A stretch of 64,000 bases of DNA, taken from the NCBI RefSeq assembly GCF_006715045.1, contig NZ_VFML01000001.1, positions 4,680,501 through 4,744,500 on the forward strand, in the 5' to 3' direction. Position 1 is the stretch's first letter; each line of letters starts with the position of its first letter. Source of the stretch: Amycolatopsis cihanbeyliensis (GTDB taxonomy: Bacteria; Actinomycetota; Actinomycetes; Mycobacteriales; Pseudonocardiaceae). The position numbers and the translations under genes are program-made. This document shows, piece by piece, positions 16,380-25,233 of the stretch. A model generated the notes under the pieces. The model saw only the letters and a program-made list of their open reading frames with translations, had not been told where the DNA came from and made no database searches.

Positions 16380-17591
16380 GTGAGGGGATCCACGGGCACC
16401 GCTTCGCGTACGGGGAATCGCGGCCGCACCCTGCCGCGGCGGCATACACCACGCCGGATCACGGTCCTGCTGCCGGTGCTCGGCCTGGTCGCGGTCGCGC
16501 TCTGCGCGTTGTTGCTGTTCGGCCTCGGCACGGCCAGGGTCGGGGTGCTCGCCGTGGTGATCGGCGTGGTCGCCGCGGTCGTTCCGGTGGCCGTGGTGGT
16601 CGCCACCTTCCTGTGGATCGACCGGTGGGAACCGGAGCCGGGCAGGCTGCTGCTGCTCTCGTTCTTCTGGGGCGCCTGCATCGCCACGCTGACCGCGCTG
16701 CTGATCAACGACACCGCGGCCACCGTGGGCGACATGCTGCTCGGCAGCGGCAACGGGCACAAGATCAGCGCCATCGTCTCCGCCCCTCTGGTCGAGGAGG
16801 CGGTGAAGGCCGTGCCGGTGCTCGCGGTGTTCCTGCTGCGGCCGAGGGAGTTCGACGGTGTGGTGGACGGCATTGTCTACGCGGGATTCAGCGCGGCCGG
16901 GTTCGCCTTCACCGAGAACATCTACTACTTCGGCCGCGCGTTCGCCGAGCACGGCCTCGGCGACGGAACCAGCGCCGGCGTGCTGGCCGCCTTCATCCTG
17001 CGCGGCGTGCTTTCCCCGTTCACCCACCCGCTGTTCACCGTGCTCACCGGCATCGGGATCGGGGTCGCGGCCCGCAGCACCAGCCGCAGGCCGCGGGTGC
17101 TGGCGCCGCTGGGTGGCTACCTGGCCGCGATCAGCCTGCACGCGCTGTGGAACGCGGCCGCGACGATCGGCGGCGCGACCACCTTCCTCAACGTGTACTT
17201 CCTGATCATGGTGCCGATGTTCATCGGTGTGCTACTGCTCGTGCTGTGGCAGCGGAGGCGCGAGCAGCGCATCATCGCCGCAGCCCTGCCCGCGATGGTG
17301 CGGGCCAGGTGGATCGCGCCATCGGAGGTCGAGCTGTTGGCGAGCCTTTCCGGGCGGCGGCAGTGGCGGCGGCAGGCCGCCAGGGAGTCGGGGCGGCGCG
17401 CGGCCGCCGCGGTGGCCGCCTATCAGGCGAGCGTGACGGAACTGGCCTTCCTGCGTCGCGACGTCGCCACGGGTACCGCGGACGGCGATCCCGACCACCG
17501 GCAGGAACGGCTGCTCGCGGCCCTGCGCGGGGCGCGAGCCGAGGCGGTGCGGCTGGCCGCGGGCCGACCGGAACCCGCTTCGAGTGGGTGA
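16380..17591 (+). CDS. PrsW family intramembrane metalloprotease
   Basis: PrsW-type proteases cut membrane anti-sigma factors or related clients within the bilayer. The 403-residue protein has about eight membrane segments and the family motifs: VEEAVK (EExxK) near residue 138, FAFTEN (FxxxEN) near 180, the FTHPLF histidine near 220 and the SLHALWN histidine near 252. A charged ~90-residue cytoplasmic tail follows the last helix. The GTG at 16380 is preceded by GGAG. The substrate is unknown and no anti-sigma factor gene lies nearby. The duplicated element copy B occupies its 5' region, so its expression is probably controlled there. Confidence 0.85.
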   Translation: MRGSTGTASRTGNRGRTLPRRHTPRRITVLLPVLGLVAVALCALLLFGLGTARVGVLAVVIGVVAAVVPVAVVVATFLWIDRWEPEPGRLLLLSFFWGACIATLTALLINDTAATVGDMLLGSGNGHKISAIVSAPLVEEAVKAVPVLAVFLLRPREFDGVVDGIVYAGFSAAGFAFTENIYYFGRAFAEHGLGDGTSAGVLAAFILRGVLSPFTHPLFTVLTGIGIGVAARSTSRRPRVLAPLGGYLAAISLHALWNAAATIGGATTFLNVYFLIMVPMFIGVLLLVLWQRRREQRIIAAALPAMVRARWIAPSEVELLASLSGRRQWRRQAARESGRRAAAAVAAYQASVTELAFLRRDVATGTADGDPDHRQERLLAALRGARAEAVRLAAGRPEPASSG

Positions 17592-17698
17592 CCCGCACCG
17601 GGTGAAGCTCATCACCTCCCGCGCGCGTACCGTCCGGCCGAGGGCTACTCTCGCGCCGTCGTCCGGTACCCGTGAGCGGATGCGGGACCGGAACGAGA

Positions 17699-17743
17699 AT
17701 GGGAGCTTCGAAGGTGATGTGCAGCCGTAGGGGCATGCGATGA
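17699..17743 (+). CDS. possible 14-codon leader ORF coupled to the DUF2520 gene
   Basis: ATG at 17699 opens a 14-codon frame (MGASKVMCSRRGMR) whose TGA (17741-17743) overlaps the ATG of the following gene as ATGA. Arginine and methionine are over-represented. Such overlap usually means translational coupling. It could be chance in this GC-rich region; conservation in relatives would decide. Confidence 0.3.
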   Translation: MGASKVMCSRRGMR

Positions 17744-18642
17744 CGCGCCCGGCCCGCCTCGCGGTGGGCGTGGTGTCGGCAGGCCGGGTGGGCAGTGTGC
17801 TCGGCGCCGCACTCGCCAGAGCGGGGCATACCGTTGTCGCGGCTTCCGGCATCTCCGACGCCTCGGTCCGCCGGGCGGAGCGGCTGCTGCCGGAGGTCCC
17901 GCTGTTGCCCGCCGACGAGGTCGTCCGCCGGGCCGACCTGGTGCTCCTCGCCCTTCCCGATGACGCGCTCGCCGATATGGTGCGCGGCCTGGTCACCACC
18001 GGCGCGCTGCGTGCGGGACAGATTGTGGCGCACACCTCCGGCGCGCACGGCGTGGGCATCCTCGAACCGGTCACCGAAATCGGCGCGCTTCCGCTGGCCC
18101 TGCACCCGGTGATGACCTTCACCGGCCGCGCGGAGGATCTGGAACGAATCACCGCCTGCTCGATCGGGGTGACCGCGAACACCGAGGACGAGGCCGCGTG
18201 GAACGTCGGCGAGGCGCTGGCGATGGAGATGGGCGCCGAACCGGTCCGGATCCCGGAGGCCGCCCGTGAGCTGTACCACGCGGCGCTCGCACACGGTGCG
18301 AACCATCTGATCACCCTGGTCGCGGACTGCGTGGAGCTGCTGCGCGAGGCGGGGATCCCCGGTGGGGAGAAGGTGCTCGGCCCGTTGCTGTCGGCGGCGC
18401 TGGACAATGTGCTGCGGCACGGCGATCGCGCGCTCACCGGCCCGGTCGCCAGGGGCGACACCGGCACCGTCCGTACCCACCTCGAGGTGCTGGCGCAGCG
18501 GGCACCCGAGGTCGTCGACTGCTACACCACACTCGCCAGGCGGACCGCGGCACGGGCGAGCGACTCCGGGTTGCTGGCCGGGCCGGCCGCGACCGAGGTC
18601 ATCCGCCTGCTCGACGACCCCGATGGACGTGAGACACCGTGA
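17740..18642 (+). CDS. Rossmann-like / DUF2520 domain protein
   Basis: The 300-residue protein has an N-terminal nucleotide-binding Rossmann half (VGVVSAGRVGSVLGAALARAGH, residues 8-29) and a C-terminal all-helical DUF2520 domain. This fold resembles 6-phosphogluconate dehydrogenase and ketopantoate reductase-like enzymes. It equals M. tuberculosis Rv3603c, also directly before panC. The stop overlaps the panC GTG (four bases). Its place at the head of panC-panD-coaX suggests a reductase step in pantothenate synthesis, possibly ketopantoate reduction, but this is inference from position and fold. Confidence 0.85.
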   Translation: MTRPARLAVGVVSAGRVGSVLGAALARAGHTVVAASGISDASVRRAERLLPEVPLLPADEVVRRADLVLLALPDDALADMVRGLVTTGALRAGQIVAHTSGAHGVGILEPVTEIGALPLALHPVMTFTGRAEDLERITACSIGVTANTEDEAAWNVGEALAMEMGAEPVRIPEAARELYHAALAHGANHLITLVADCVELLREAGIPGGEKVLGPLLSAALDNVLRHGDRALTGPVARGDTGTVRTHLEVLAQRAPEVVDCYTTLARRTAARASDSGLLAGPAATEVIRLLDDPDGRETP

Positions 18643-19556
18643 CCACCCCGAAGTTCACCCGCAACGAGCTGAACGTCTACTCCGCTCCCGCGGACATGCG
18701 TCGGGTCGCCGAGGCCCTGCGTGGGGTGGGGCGCCGGCTCGCGCTGGTGCCGACCATGGGCGCGCTGCACGAAGGGCACCGGGAGCTGCTGCGCAGGGCG
18801 AGGCGACTGCCGAACACCGTGGTTGCCGCCTCGATCTTCGTGAACCCGTTGCAGTTCGGCGCGGGGGAGGACTTCGATGCCTACCCCCGCCCGCTGGAGT
18901 CCGACCTCGAGGCGCTGGCCGAGGACGGGGTGGAGATCGCCTTCACCCCGGAGCAGGCGGACCTCTACCCGGCGGACTCGGCGGTGACCGTGCATCCCGG
19001 ACCGCTCGGCGCGGTGCTGGAGGGTGCGTTCCGGCCGGGCCACTTCGCCGGCGTGCTGACCGTGGTGGCGAAGCTGTTCAACATCGTGCGCCCGCGGTAC
19101 GCGTTCTTCGGCGAGAAGGACTACCAGCAGCTGGTGCTGATCCGCCGCATGGCGCGTGATCTGGATCTCGATGTCCGGGTGATCGGAGTACCGACCGTGC
19201 GCGAGCGCGACGGGCTTGCGCTGTCCTCGCGCAACGTCTACCTCAGCGAACCGGAGCGGCGGGAAGCCGTGGTCATTTCTGCCGCGTTGACCGCAGGCGC
19301 CCATAGCGGCAAGCTGGGAGGGGCGGCCGCGATCGCGGCGGCGAGGCAGGTTCTCGCCGCACGACCGGAAGTCGCCGTCGATTATCTGGAACTGCGGGGA
19401 ACCGAACTGGGTGTCGCGCCCGTCGATGGTGAGGCGCGTCTGCTGATCGCCGCCCGGGTCGGGAACACCCGGCTGATCGACAATGTTCCGGTTGTGCTCG
19501 GCAGCGCGGCCGAGTATGGGGTGCAGGAGCCGTCCAAAGAGGACGCAGGGGTTTAG
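18639..19556 (+). CDS. panC: pantothenate synthetase
   Basis: PanC joins pantoate and beta-alanine using ATP. The 305-residue protein has the nucleotidyltransferase motif [10 protein letters not shown] near residues 34-43, the FVNPLQF segment, GEKDYQQL, and the KMSKS-like SSRNVYL loop near residue 194. The GTG at 18639 overlaps the preceding stop. panD follows after 10 bases, so the two enzymes that supply and use beta-alanine are co-expressed. Confidence 0.96.
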   Translation: MTTPKFTRNELNVYSAPADMRRVAEALRGVGRRLALVPTMGALHEGHRELLRRARRLPNTVVAASIFVNPLQFGAGEDFDAYPRPLESDLEALAEDGVEIAFTPEQADLYPADSAVTVHPGPLGAVLEGAFRPGHFAGVLTVVAKLFNIVRPRYAFFGEKDYQQLVLIRRMARDLDLDVRVIGVPTVRERDGLALSSRNVYLSEPERREAVVISAALTAGAHSGKLGGAAAIAAARQVLAARPEVAVDYLELRGTELGVAPVDGEARLLIAARVGNTRLIDNVPVVLGSAAEYGVQEPSKEDAGV

Positions 19557-19566
19557 GAGAAGTCCG

Positions 19567-20070
19567 ATGTACCGCACCATGCTGAAGTCGAAGATCCACA
19601 GAGCGACGGTGACTCAGGCAGACCTGCACTACGTGGGCTCGGTCACGGTCGACCAGACGCTGATGGAGGCCTCCGACCTGCTGCCCGGCGAGCTGGTCAC
19701 CATCGTGGACATCACCAACGGCGCGCGGCTCGAGACCTACGTGATCACCGGTGAGCGGGACAGCGGTGTGCTGGGCATCAACGGTGCCGCCGCGCACCTC
19801 GTGCACCCCGGTGACCTGGTGATCCTGATCGCCTACGGCCAGATGGACTCCGCCGAGGCCGCCGCCTACCAGCCCCGGATCGTGTTCGTGGACGAGAGCA
19901 ACCGGATCCTCGAGTCCGGCCACGACGCGGCGCACGCCCCGGAGGGATCCGGCCTGGTCAGCGGCGCACTGCCGATCGTCGAACCGCCGGACGGCGAGCC
20001 GTTGACCTTCCCGGTCGCCGAGACCTCGGACGCGGCACAGCTGGACGCCCTGTTGCACGCGGACGGCTAG
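19567..20070 (+). CDS. panD: aspartate 1-decarboxylase
   Basis: PanD is a pyruvoyl enzyme that makes beta-alanine from aspartate. The proenzyme self-cleaves between Gly24 and Ser25, seen here as YVGSVT. The N-terminal [18 protein letters not shown] and the [13 protein letters not shown] region match the core fold. At 167 residues it carries a ~40-residue Pro/Glu-rich C-terminal extension beyond the usual ~126-140. ATG 19567 follows TTAGGAGAAG. It lies between panC and coaX. Confidence 0.96.
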   Translation: MYRTMLKSKIHRATVTQADLHYVGSVTVDQTLMEASDLLPGELVTIVDITNGARLETYVITGERDSGVLGINGAAAHLVHPGDLVILIAYGQMDSAEAAAYQPRIVFVDESNRILESGHDAAHAPEGSGLVSGALPIVEPPDGEPLTFPVAETSDAAQLDALLHADG

Positions 20071-20082
20071 CGGGCGACGCTC

Positions 20083-20871
20083 GTGCTGCTCGCCATCGAC
20101 GTCGGGAACACCAATATCGTGTTCGGCCTTTACCGGGGCCGCGGGGACACCGCCGAGCTCATCCGGGACTGGCGGATGCGCACCGACGCCCGGATCACCT
20201 CCGACGAGCTCGCGCTGACCATGCGCGGTCTCCTCGGTGCGCATGCCGACGCGGTGACCGGGGTCAGTGCGCTGTCCACGGTGCCCGCCGTGCTCCGCGA
20301 GCTGCGGGTGATGCTCGACCAGTACTACCCGAGGGTGCCGAAGGTCGTCGTCGAGCCAGGGGTACGCACCGGCGTTCCCCTGCTGGTGGACAACCCCAAG
20401 GAGGTCGGCGGGGACCGGCTGGTGAACACGCTCGCCGCGCATCACCTGCACGACACCGCGTGCGTGGTGGTGGATTTCGGCACCTCGACGAACGTGGACG
20501 CGATCTCGGCGCGTGGCGAGTTCCTCGGCGGGGCCTTCGCCCCGGGGATCGAGATCTCGGTCGACGCGCTGGCCGCGCGGGCGGCGGCGTTGCGCAAGGT
20601 GGAGCTGGTCCCGCCCCGTTCGGTCATCGGCAAGAACACGGTGTCCTGCTTGCAGTCCGGGATCCTGTTCGGCTTCGCCGGCCAGGTGGACGGCCTGGTG
20701 CGGCGGATCGTGCGCGAACTGGCCCCCGGCGGGCGCGAGCCGGTGACGGTGATCGCCACTGGCGGGCTCGCGCCGCTGGTGCTCTCCGAGTCGGAGACCA
20801 TCACCGAGCATGTGCCCGATCTCACCCTGCTCGGCCTGCGCCTCGCCTACGAGCGCAACACCCGCGACTGA
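20083..20871 (+). CDS. coaX: type III pantothenate kinase
   Basis: CoaX phosphorylates pantothenate, the first step from pantothenate to CoA, and is not feedback-inhibited by CoA. LLAIDVGNTNIVFGLY at the start is the ASKHA phosphate-1 motif; VVVDFGTSTNVD near residue 127 and the GGAFAPGIEIS loop complete the active site. Length is 262 residues. The GTG at 20083 lies 12 bases after panD. It converges with a minus-strand guanidine exporter gene 12 bases downstream. Confidence 0.95.
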   Translation: MLLAIDVGNTNIVFGLYRGRGDTAELIRDWRMRTDARITSDELALTMRGLLGAHADAVTGVSALSTVPAVLRELRVMLDQYYPRVPKVVVEPGVRTGVPLLVDNPKEVGGDRLVNTLAAHHLHDTACVVVDFGTSTNVDAISARGEFLGGAFAPGIEISVDALAARAAALRKVELVPPRSVIGKNTVSCLQSGILFGFAGQVDGLVRRIVRELAPGGREPVTVIATGGLAPLVLSESETITEHVPDLTLLGLRLAYERNTRD

Positions 20872-20883
20872 GGTCCGCGAGCC

Positions 20884-21201
20884 TCAGGACGGCAACAGCT
20901 TCAGGCCGAGTACCCCGGCCACGATCAGCACCAGGCAGACGATCCGGCCCGTGGACGCCGGATCGCCCAGCGCGAGCATGCCCCAGACCGCGGTGCCGAC
21001 GGCGCCGATGCCGACCCACACCGCGTACGCCGTGCCGACCGGGAGGTCCCGCATCGCGTAGGCGAGGCCGCCCATGCTCAGCGCGAGGGCGAGCAGAAAC
21101 AACAGGCTGGGGCCGAGCTTGCTGAAGCCCTTCGACGCGCCGAGCGCGGCGGCCCACACGGTCTCCAACATCCCCGACACCACAAGCACGATCCACGACA
21201 T
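20884..21201 (-). CDS. gdx: SMR-family guanidinium exporter (SugE/Gdx)
   Basis: The 105-residue protein has four membrane helices and the small multidrug resistance signature with the essential glutamate at position 13 (GMLETVWAAALG). It also has the DLPVGTAYAVWVGIGAVG segment typical of the SugE/Gdx branch. Members of this branch export guanidinium in exchange for protons as dual-topology dimers. A guanidine-III riboswitch (21248-21287) precedes it by 46 bases on the same strand, which strongly supports guanidinium as substrate rather than quaternary ammonium compounds. Confidence 0.92.
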   Translation of the reverse strand: MSWIVLVVSGMLETVWAAALGASKGFSKLGPSLLFLLALALSMGGLAYAMRDLPVGTAYAVWVGIGAVGTAVWGMLALGDPASTGRIVCLVLIVAGVLGLKLLPS

Positions 21202-21247
21202 GATTCCCGGCCTCCGCGATCACCAGAACGAACATTCATCCGATGCC

Positions 21248-21287
21248 GCGCCGTCTTGTCGATGCCGGGTACGACGCACTCGTCCGG
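21248..21287 (-). ncRNA. guanidine-III riboswitch aptamer
   Basis: Read on the minus strand, this 40-base segment runs CCGGACGAGTGCGTCGTACC then CGGCATCGACAAGACGGCGC. This matches the known guanidine-III (ykkC-III) aptamer nearly base for base: CCGGACGA opening, GTACCCGG, and the ACAAGACGGCGC end that forms the pseudoknotted triplex. Two differences, GCGTC for GCGCC and CATC for TCAGG-like, fall in paired or linker positions. The GCGTCGT/ACGGCGC helix keeps pairing through a G-U wobble. It lies 46 bases before the Gdx start, within range to control translation. The match is from memory, not from a covariance search. Confidence 0.88.
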
Positions 21288-21456
21288 GGCGGCCAACACC
21301 GCCACTTCCAAGCTAGCACCGTCGGGCCCGAAGGAACCGGCGCGCAAGGCCTTCAGCTCGCCGTCCCGGGTGGTGTCGCGCACGAGGACAGACCTGGCTC
21401 GCCGGTGCGCCAATGCGGTGAGGTAATCCGGTTCGCGTAGTGCTCAACCGGGTTCG

Positions 21457-21462
21457 TACGCT
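21457..21462 (+). promoter_or_regulatory. -10 candidate for lysS, implying a nearly leaderless message
   Basis: TACGCT (21457-21462) fits TANNNT. Transcription would begin near 21469-21471, at the ATG itself. No ribosome-binding sequence is visible before the lysS start, which fits leaderless translation. Confidence 0.4.
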
Positions 21463-21464
21463 AT

Positions 21465-22991
21465 GTGACCATGACCGACAACCCGGCTGCGCAACCACCG
21501 GAGCGCGCGAACAAGGACGATGACCTGCCCGAGCAGATGCGCGTGCGCCGGGAAAAGCGTGATCGGATCCTTGCCGAGGGGATCGACCCCTACCCGGTCG
21601 AGGTCGCGCGGACGCACACCCTGGCCGAGGTCCGGCAGACCCATCCCGATCTGCCCGCGGACACCGCCACCGGCACTCGAGTAGGCGTGACCGGCCGAGT
21701 GATGTTCCTGCGCAACACCGGGAAACTGTGCTTCGCGACCCTGCGTGAGGGCGACGGTACCGAGTTGCAGGCCATGCTCAGCCTGGCGCAGGTCGGCGGG
21801 GATGCCCTCACGGCGTGGAAGACCGATGTCGATCTCGGCGACCATGTGTTCGTGCGGGGCGAGGTGATCACCTCCAAGCGCGGCGAGCTCTCGGTGCTCG
21901 CCGACGGCTGGCGGCTGACCTCGAAGGCACTCCGCCCGCTCCCGGTGGCGCACAAGGACCTCGCCGAGGAGACCAGGATTCGCCAGCGCTACGTCGACCT
22001 GTTGCTGCGGCCCAAGGCGCGGGACGTGCTGCGCACCCGGTCCACCGTGCTGCGTGCGCTGCGGGACTCGTTCCAGCATCGGGGTTTCACCGAGGTGGAG
22101 ACCCCGATGTTGCAGACGATGCCGGGTGGGGCGGCCGCCAGGCCGTTCGTCACCCATTCCAATGCCTTCGACCTCGATCTTTACCTGCGCATCGCTCCCG
22201 AGTTGTATCTCAAGCGTTGTGTGGTCGGCGGTATCGAGAAGGTGTTCGAGATCAACCGCAACTTCCGCAACGAGGGCAGCGACTCCTCACATTCGCCCGA
22301 GTTCGCCATGCTGGAGTACTACGAGGCGTACAGTTCCTACGACGGCATGGCGACATTGACCCGGGAGTTGGTACAGGAGGCGGCCGAAGCTGCGTTCGGT
22401 ACGCAAGTGGTGACCCTTTCTGACGGGTCTTCCTACGACTTGTCCGGCGATTGGGCGAGCCTGACGATGTATGGTTCGCTATCCGATGCGCTCGGTACCG
22501 AGGTGACTCCGGACACCTCGGTGGCGGAGTTGCGTTCGTTCGCCGATGCGCATGGTCTCGAGACCGATCCGAAACTCGGCCATGGCAAGCTGGTCGAACA
22601 ACTGTGGGAACACCTCGTCGGCGATCACTTGCACGCTCCCACATTCGTTCGTGATTTTCCGCTGGAGACTTCGCCACTGACCAGGCAGCACCGGAGCCAG
22701 CCGGGCATTGCCGAGAAGTGGGACCTCTACGTGCGCGGATTCGAGCTCGCCACCGGCTACTCGGAACTGGTGGATCCGGTCGTCGAGCGGCAACGGTTGA
22801 CCGAGCAGGCCCGGCTGGGTGCGCAAGGCGATAGCGAGGCCATGCGGCTGGATGAGGATTTCCTGCGGGCGCTCGAGTACGGAATGCCCCCCAGCGGTGG
22901 TGTCGGAATGGGCATCGATCGGTTGCTGATGGCGCTCACCGGTCTCGGTATCCGTGAGACGATCCTGTTCCCGCTGGTCCGGCCGGAATAA
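21465..22991 (+). CDS. lysS: lysyl-tRNA synthetase, class II
   Basis: LysRS charges tRNA-Lys. The 508-residue protein has the N-terminal OB-fold anticodon domain (about residues 60-170) and class II motif 2 ([10 protein letters not shown], near residue 260). Motif 3 ([15 protein letters not shown]) is near the C-terminus. The start is GTG 21465 or ATG 21471; the latter fits a leaderless transcript. The stretch from about 22140 on uses noticeably more A/T at third positions than the first half. It is followed by lsr2, as in mycobacteria. Confidence 0.95.
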   Translation: MTMTDNPAAQPPERANKDDDLPEQMRVRREKRDRILAEGIDPYPVEVARTHTLAEVRQTHPDLPADTATGTRVGVTGRVMFLRNTGKLCFATLREGDGTELQAMLSLAQVGGDALTAWKTDVDLGDHVFVRGEVITSKRGELSVLADGWRLTSKALRPLPVAHKDLAEETRIRQRYVDLLLRPKARDVLRTRSTVLRALRDSFQHRGFTEVETPMLQTMPGGAAARPFVTHSNAFDLDLYLRIAPELYLKRCVVGGIEKVFEINRNFRNEGSDSSHSPEFAMLEYYEAYSSYDGMATLTRELVQEAAEAAFGTQVVTLSDGSSYDLSGDWASLTMYGSLSDALGTEVTPDTSVAELRSFADAHGLETDPKLGHGKLVEQLWEHLVGDHLHAPTFVRDFPLETSPLTRQHRSQPGIAEKWDLYVRGFELATGYSELVDPVVERQRLTEQARLGAQGDSEAMRLDEDFLRALEYGMPPSGGVGMGIDRLLMALTGLGIRETILFPLVRPE

Positions 22992-23042
22992 CCCGTAAGG
23001 CTGACAAGCCTCGGCGAGTCCGACACCTAATCCAAACGTGAT

Positions 23043-23085
23043 TTGCGTTTAGTCGCTTCAACGGGTATTAATGTCGTAGTTGAAG
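23043..23085 (+). promoter_or_regulatory. lsr2 promoter with overlapping inverted repeat
   Basis: TTGCGT (23043-23048), a 17-base spacer and TATTAA (23066-23071) form a good housekeeping promoter. It lies in the most AT-rich stretch of the core block. CTTCAAC (23056-23062) and GTTGAAG (23079-23085) form a perfect inverted repeat spanning the -10 and start site. Autoregulation by Lsr2, which prefers AT-rich DNA, or another repressor is possible. Confidence 0.6.
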
Positions 23086-23158
23086 GCTTCTGGCTGGGTC
23101 GCGTGGAGCGTGTGGGTACCTACTGCGATCAATCGCCAGCGCAAACAGGAGGAAACAG

Positions 23159-23509
23159 ATGGCGCAGAAGGTGCTCGTCTCACTGGTGGACGATCTGGAT
23201 GGTTCCGAGGCCGAGGAGACGGTTGAGTTCGGTCTGGATGGAGTGAGCTACCAGATCGATTTGTCCTCCGACAATGCCGAGGAACTGCGGGATGCGCTGG
23301 CGCAGTACGTAGAACACGCGCGGCGTGCCGGTGGCCGCAAGCGCACCGGCACCCGGGCGTCCGCGAAGGTGGCCGCTGCCCGGCCCGCGTCGGTCGATCG
23401 TGAGCAGAACCAGGCGATTCGGGCCTGGGCCCGCAAGAATGGTTTTCAGGTCTCGGACCGTGGTCGTATCCCGTCCGAGGTCGTGGAGGCCTACCACAAG
23501 AAGAACTGA
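23159..23509 (+). CDS. lsr2: Lsr2 nucleoid-associated xenogeneic silencer
   Basis: Lsr2 is the actinobacterial H-NS analogue: it oligomerises and binds AT-rich minor grooves to silence foreign genes. The 116-residue protein has the N-terminal beta-hairpin/helix oligomerisation domain ([21 protein letters not shown]) and a basic Ala/Lys linker. The C-terminal DNA-binding domain has the AT-hook-like RGR ([13 protein letters not shown], about residues 100-112). AGGAGG sits 6 bases before the ATG. Position after lysS equals M. tuberculosis Rv3597c. Its last 19 bases overlap a small antisense ORF. Confidence 0.97.
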   Translation: MAQKVLVSLVDDLDGSEAEETVEFGLDGVSYQIDLSSDNAEELRDALAQYVEHARRAGGRKRTGTRASAKVAAARPASVDREQNQAIRAWARKNGFQVSDRGRIPSEVVEAYHKKN

Positions 23510-23607
23510 GGCGACTCGAGTTCCGGGTCGCCGGGAATCCCCGCGGCCCGGAACATCGCCGGAACGTCGCAGTGGAACTCATCGAAAATCTTGATGGGGT
23601 CACTCAC
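23491..23607 (-). CDS. small ORF (38 residues) coupled to the AraC gene
   Basis: GTG at 23605-23607 overlaps the AraC stop as GTGA. The frame runs 38 codons ([20 protein letters not shown], then [18 protein letters not shown]) and ends inside the 3' end of lsr2 on the opposite strand. AGGGAG precedes the start closely. Codon choice is less GC-extreme than the neighbours. I recognise no family. It may be a real micro-protein or the remnant of a longer gene cut off by lsr2. Confidence 0.4.
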   Translation of the reverse strand: MSDPIKIFDEFHCDVPAMFRAAGIPGDPELESPQFFLW

Positions 23608-24404
23608 TCCCTGCCATAGGTGGCTGGTGGGCTGCCGACCGTGGCGGTGAAATCGCGGGTGAAGTGGGCTTGATCGCTGTAGCCCAGTTCGGCGGCCAAT
23701 GCCGCGTAATCGATTGCCTCGGTAGCGCCGGCCCTGGCGACTCGCTGCGCCGCATCGTTCAGCCGGTAGACGCGAATAGCCCACTTCGGGCTCACGCCGA
23801 CGTGGTTGTCGAAGGTCCGCTGGAGGGTGCGGACCGAGATCCCGGCCACCCCGCTCAGCCGGTCCACCCTGGTAATCGCCGGGTCCGCGGCGATCGTCTC
23901 CACCAGGCCGATCGCGCGCCGGGCCGTGGCGGTGAGCTCCGGCACCCTCGCCGAAAGCAGGGCGTCCGCGAGCCCGGCCATATCCGTGGTGTTATCGGCC
24001 GCCAGGATGGCCTCCTGGGTGCCGTCGGCGGCCGGGCCGAGTACCTCGGCGAGCCGGACCGAGGTGCCCGCGATCGTCGATACCGGCCTGCCGAGGAACG
24101 GTCGAAAGCAACCCGGCCGGAATCGCACGCCGAGAACCTGGTCCCTGCCGTGTAGCAGGTACTCGAAGTTCCCCTTTCCCGGCCCGAACACGCCCGATGC
24201 GTGCCGGCTGAACGCGGCATGCACCGAAAGATTCGGCAGCACCCGCTGCCGGTAGGGCGGCCGGCCGCGCAGGTCCCAGCGCACGATCCAGTAGTACTGC
24301 ACGAACGGGTGCAGCGCCGTGCCGGGTTCGTGCCTGCTGAGCTCGAACGTCTCGCCGGCGCGCTGTTCCCGCAGTACTCCCCGCGGAACCCGATGACCTG
24401 CCAC
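23604..24404 (-). CDS. AraC family transcriptional regulator
   Basis: The 266-residue regulator has an N-terminal effector-like domain (PFVQYYWIVRWDL, typical of the DUF6597 class). Its C-terminal AraC domain carries two helix-turn-helices: GISVRTLQRTFDNHVGVSPKW and the final ELGYSDQAHFTRDFTATVGSPPATY. The target is unknown. The gene diverges from a mycothiol-dependent DinB-like enzyme whose start is 84 bases away, making that gene a plausible target. The GTG start at 24404 has a weak ribosome site. A 38-codon ORF is coupled at its stop. Confidence 0.88.
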   Translation of the reverse strand: MAGHRVPRGVLREQRAGETFELSRHEPGTALHPFVQYYWIVRWDLRGRPPYRQRVLPNLSVHAAFSRHASGVFGPGKGNFEYLLHGRDQVLGVRFRPGCFRPFLGRPVSTIAGTSVRLAEVLGPAADGTQEAILAADNTTDMAGLADALLSARVPELTATARRAIGLVETIAADPAITRVDRLSGVAGISVRTLQRTFDNHVGVSPKWAIRVYRLNDAAQRVARAGATEAIDYAALAAELGYSDQAHFTRDFTATVGSPPATYGRE

Positions 24405-24487
24405 GGAGCACAGGCTAGACCGTGCCTGATCAGGCGCTGACGCCTTTTTTCAAGACCTCCGGTCGGCGCCTGTGGCGGGATAGGGCC

Positions 24488-25108
24488 ATGTCTGAACTCG
24501 CATCCGCGATGAACGGTGCCGCCGGCGCCTTCCGTGCGGTGGTACGCGGAGTACCGACCGAACGGCTGGCCGCACCGACCCCCCGCGCACACTACGACCT
24601 GCGTGGACTGCTCAATCACCTGCTGTACTGGGCGCCCCGGCTGAGCGCGGCCGCGCGCCGGCTGCCCGCGCCGCCGCCGGACGGCGGGGAGGAGGCCGCG
24701 GACCTGGTGACCGGCGAATGGCGGGACCGGCTTGCCGGGGCGGCCGACAAGCTGGCCACGGCGCTCGGCAGCCCGCGGGCCTGGGAGGGTACGACGGAGA
24801 TGAGTGCCGGAGGCGACGACGGCCGAGCATCGCGGGCCGGGGGAGCAAAGGCAGGAGGCACCCGGCTGCCCGCGTCGATGGTCGGTTCGATGGTGTTGTG
24901 CGAGCTGGTGGTGCACGGCTGGGACCTCGCGGTGGCGACCGGGCAGCCGTTCCGGTGCCCGCCGGAGGTCGCCGAGGCCGCGCTCGTGGCCGTGGGCGGG
25001 CTGGCCGAGCAGGGCAGAGCGTACGGGGTGTTCGGGGAACCGGTCGAGGTCGGCCCCGCCGCCTCCGCGCTGGAGCGCACGCTCGGTCTCACCGGGCGGC
25101 GCCCCTGA
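24488..25108 (+). CDS. maleylpyruvate isomerase-like, mycothiol-dependent DinB-fold protein
   Basis: This 206-residue protein belongs to the TIGR03086-like branch of the DinB/mycothiol-dependent superfamily: four-helix bundles with a metal site used for mycothiol conjugation. The helix with LRGLLNHLLYW (His near residue 46) and the second metal-site segment CELVVHGWDLA (His near 142) are present. The ATG at 24488 matches the usual MSELASAM-type start; an upstream in-frame GTG at 24422 is unlikely. It diverges from the AraC gene. Substrate unknown. Confidence 0.8.
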   Translation: MSELASAMNGAAGAFRAVVRGVPTERLAAPTPRAHYDLRGLLNHLLYWAPRLSAAARRLPAPPPDGGEEAADLVTGEWRDRLAGAADKLATALGSPRAWEGTTEMSAGGDDGRASRAGGAKAGGTRLPASMVGSMVLCELVVHGWDLAVATGQPFRCPPEVAEAALVAVGGLAEQGRAYGVFGEPVEVGPAASALERTLGLTGRRP

Positions 25109-25233
25109 CCGGTTGACCAGTGTTCAAGAAGGTGCGCCGGCCTTCGAGGTCCGGCACCGGATCCGGAAGTCCTGCACGGTGGCCGGCCCGGTCACCGTGC
25201 CGCGCATCCGGCGGGTGATCATCGAGCCCGAGC

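Noticed and set aside
21078..21413. Possible DUF397-like fragment on the minus strand before gdx
   Set aside because: Only a vague SFGPDG-type similarity in the wrong order, and the stretch contains the guanidine-III aptamer, which explains its conservation better.
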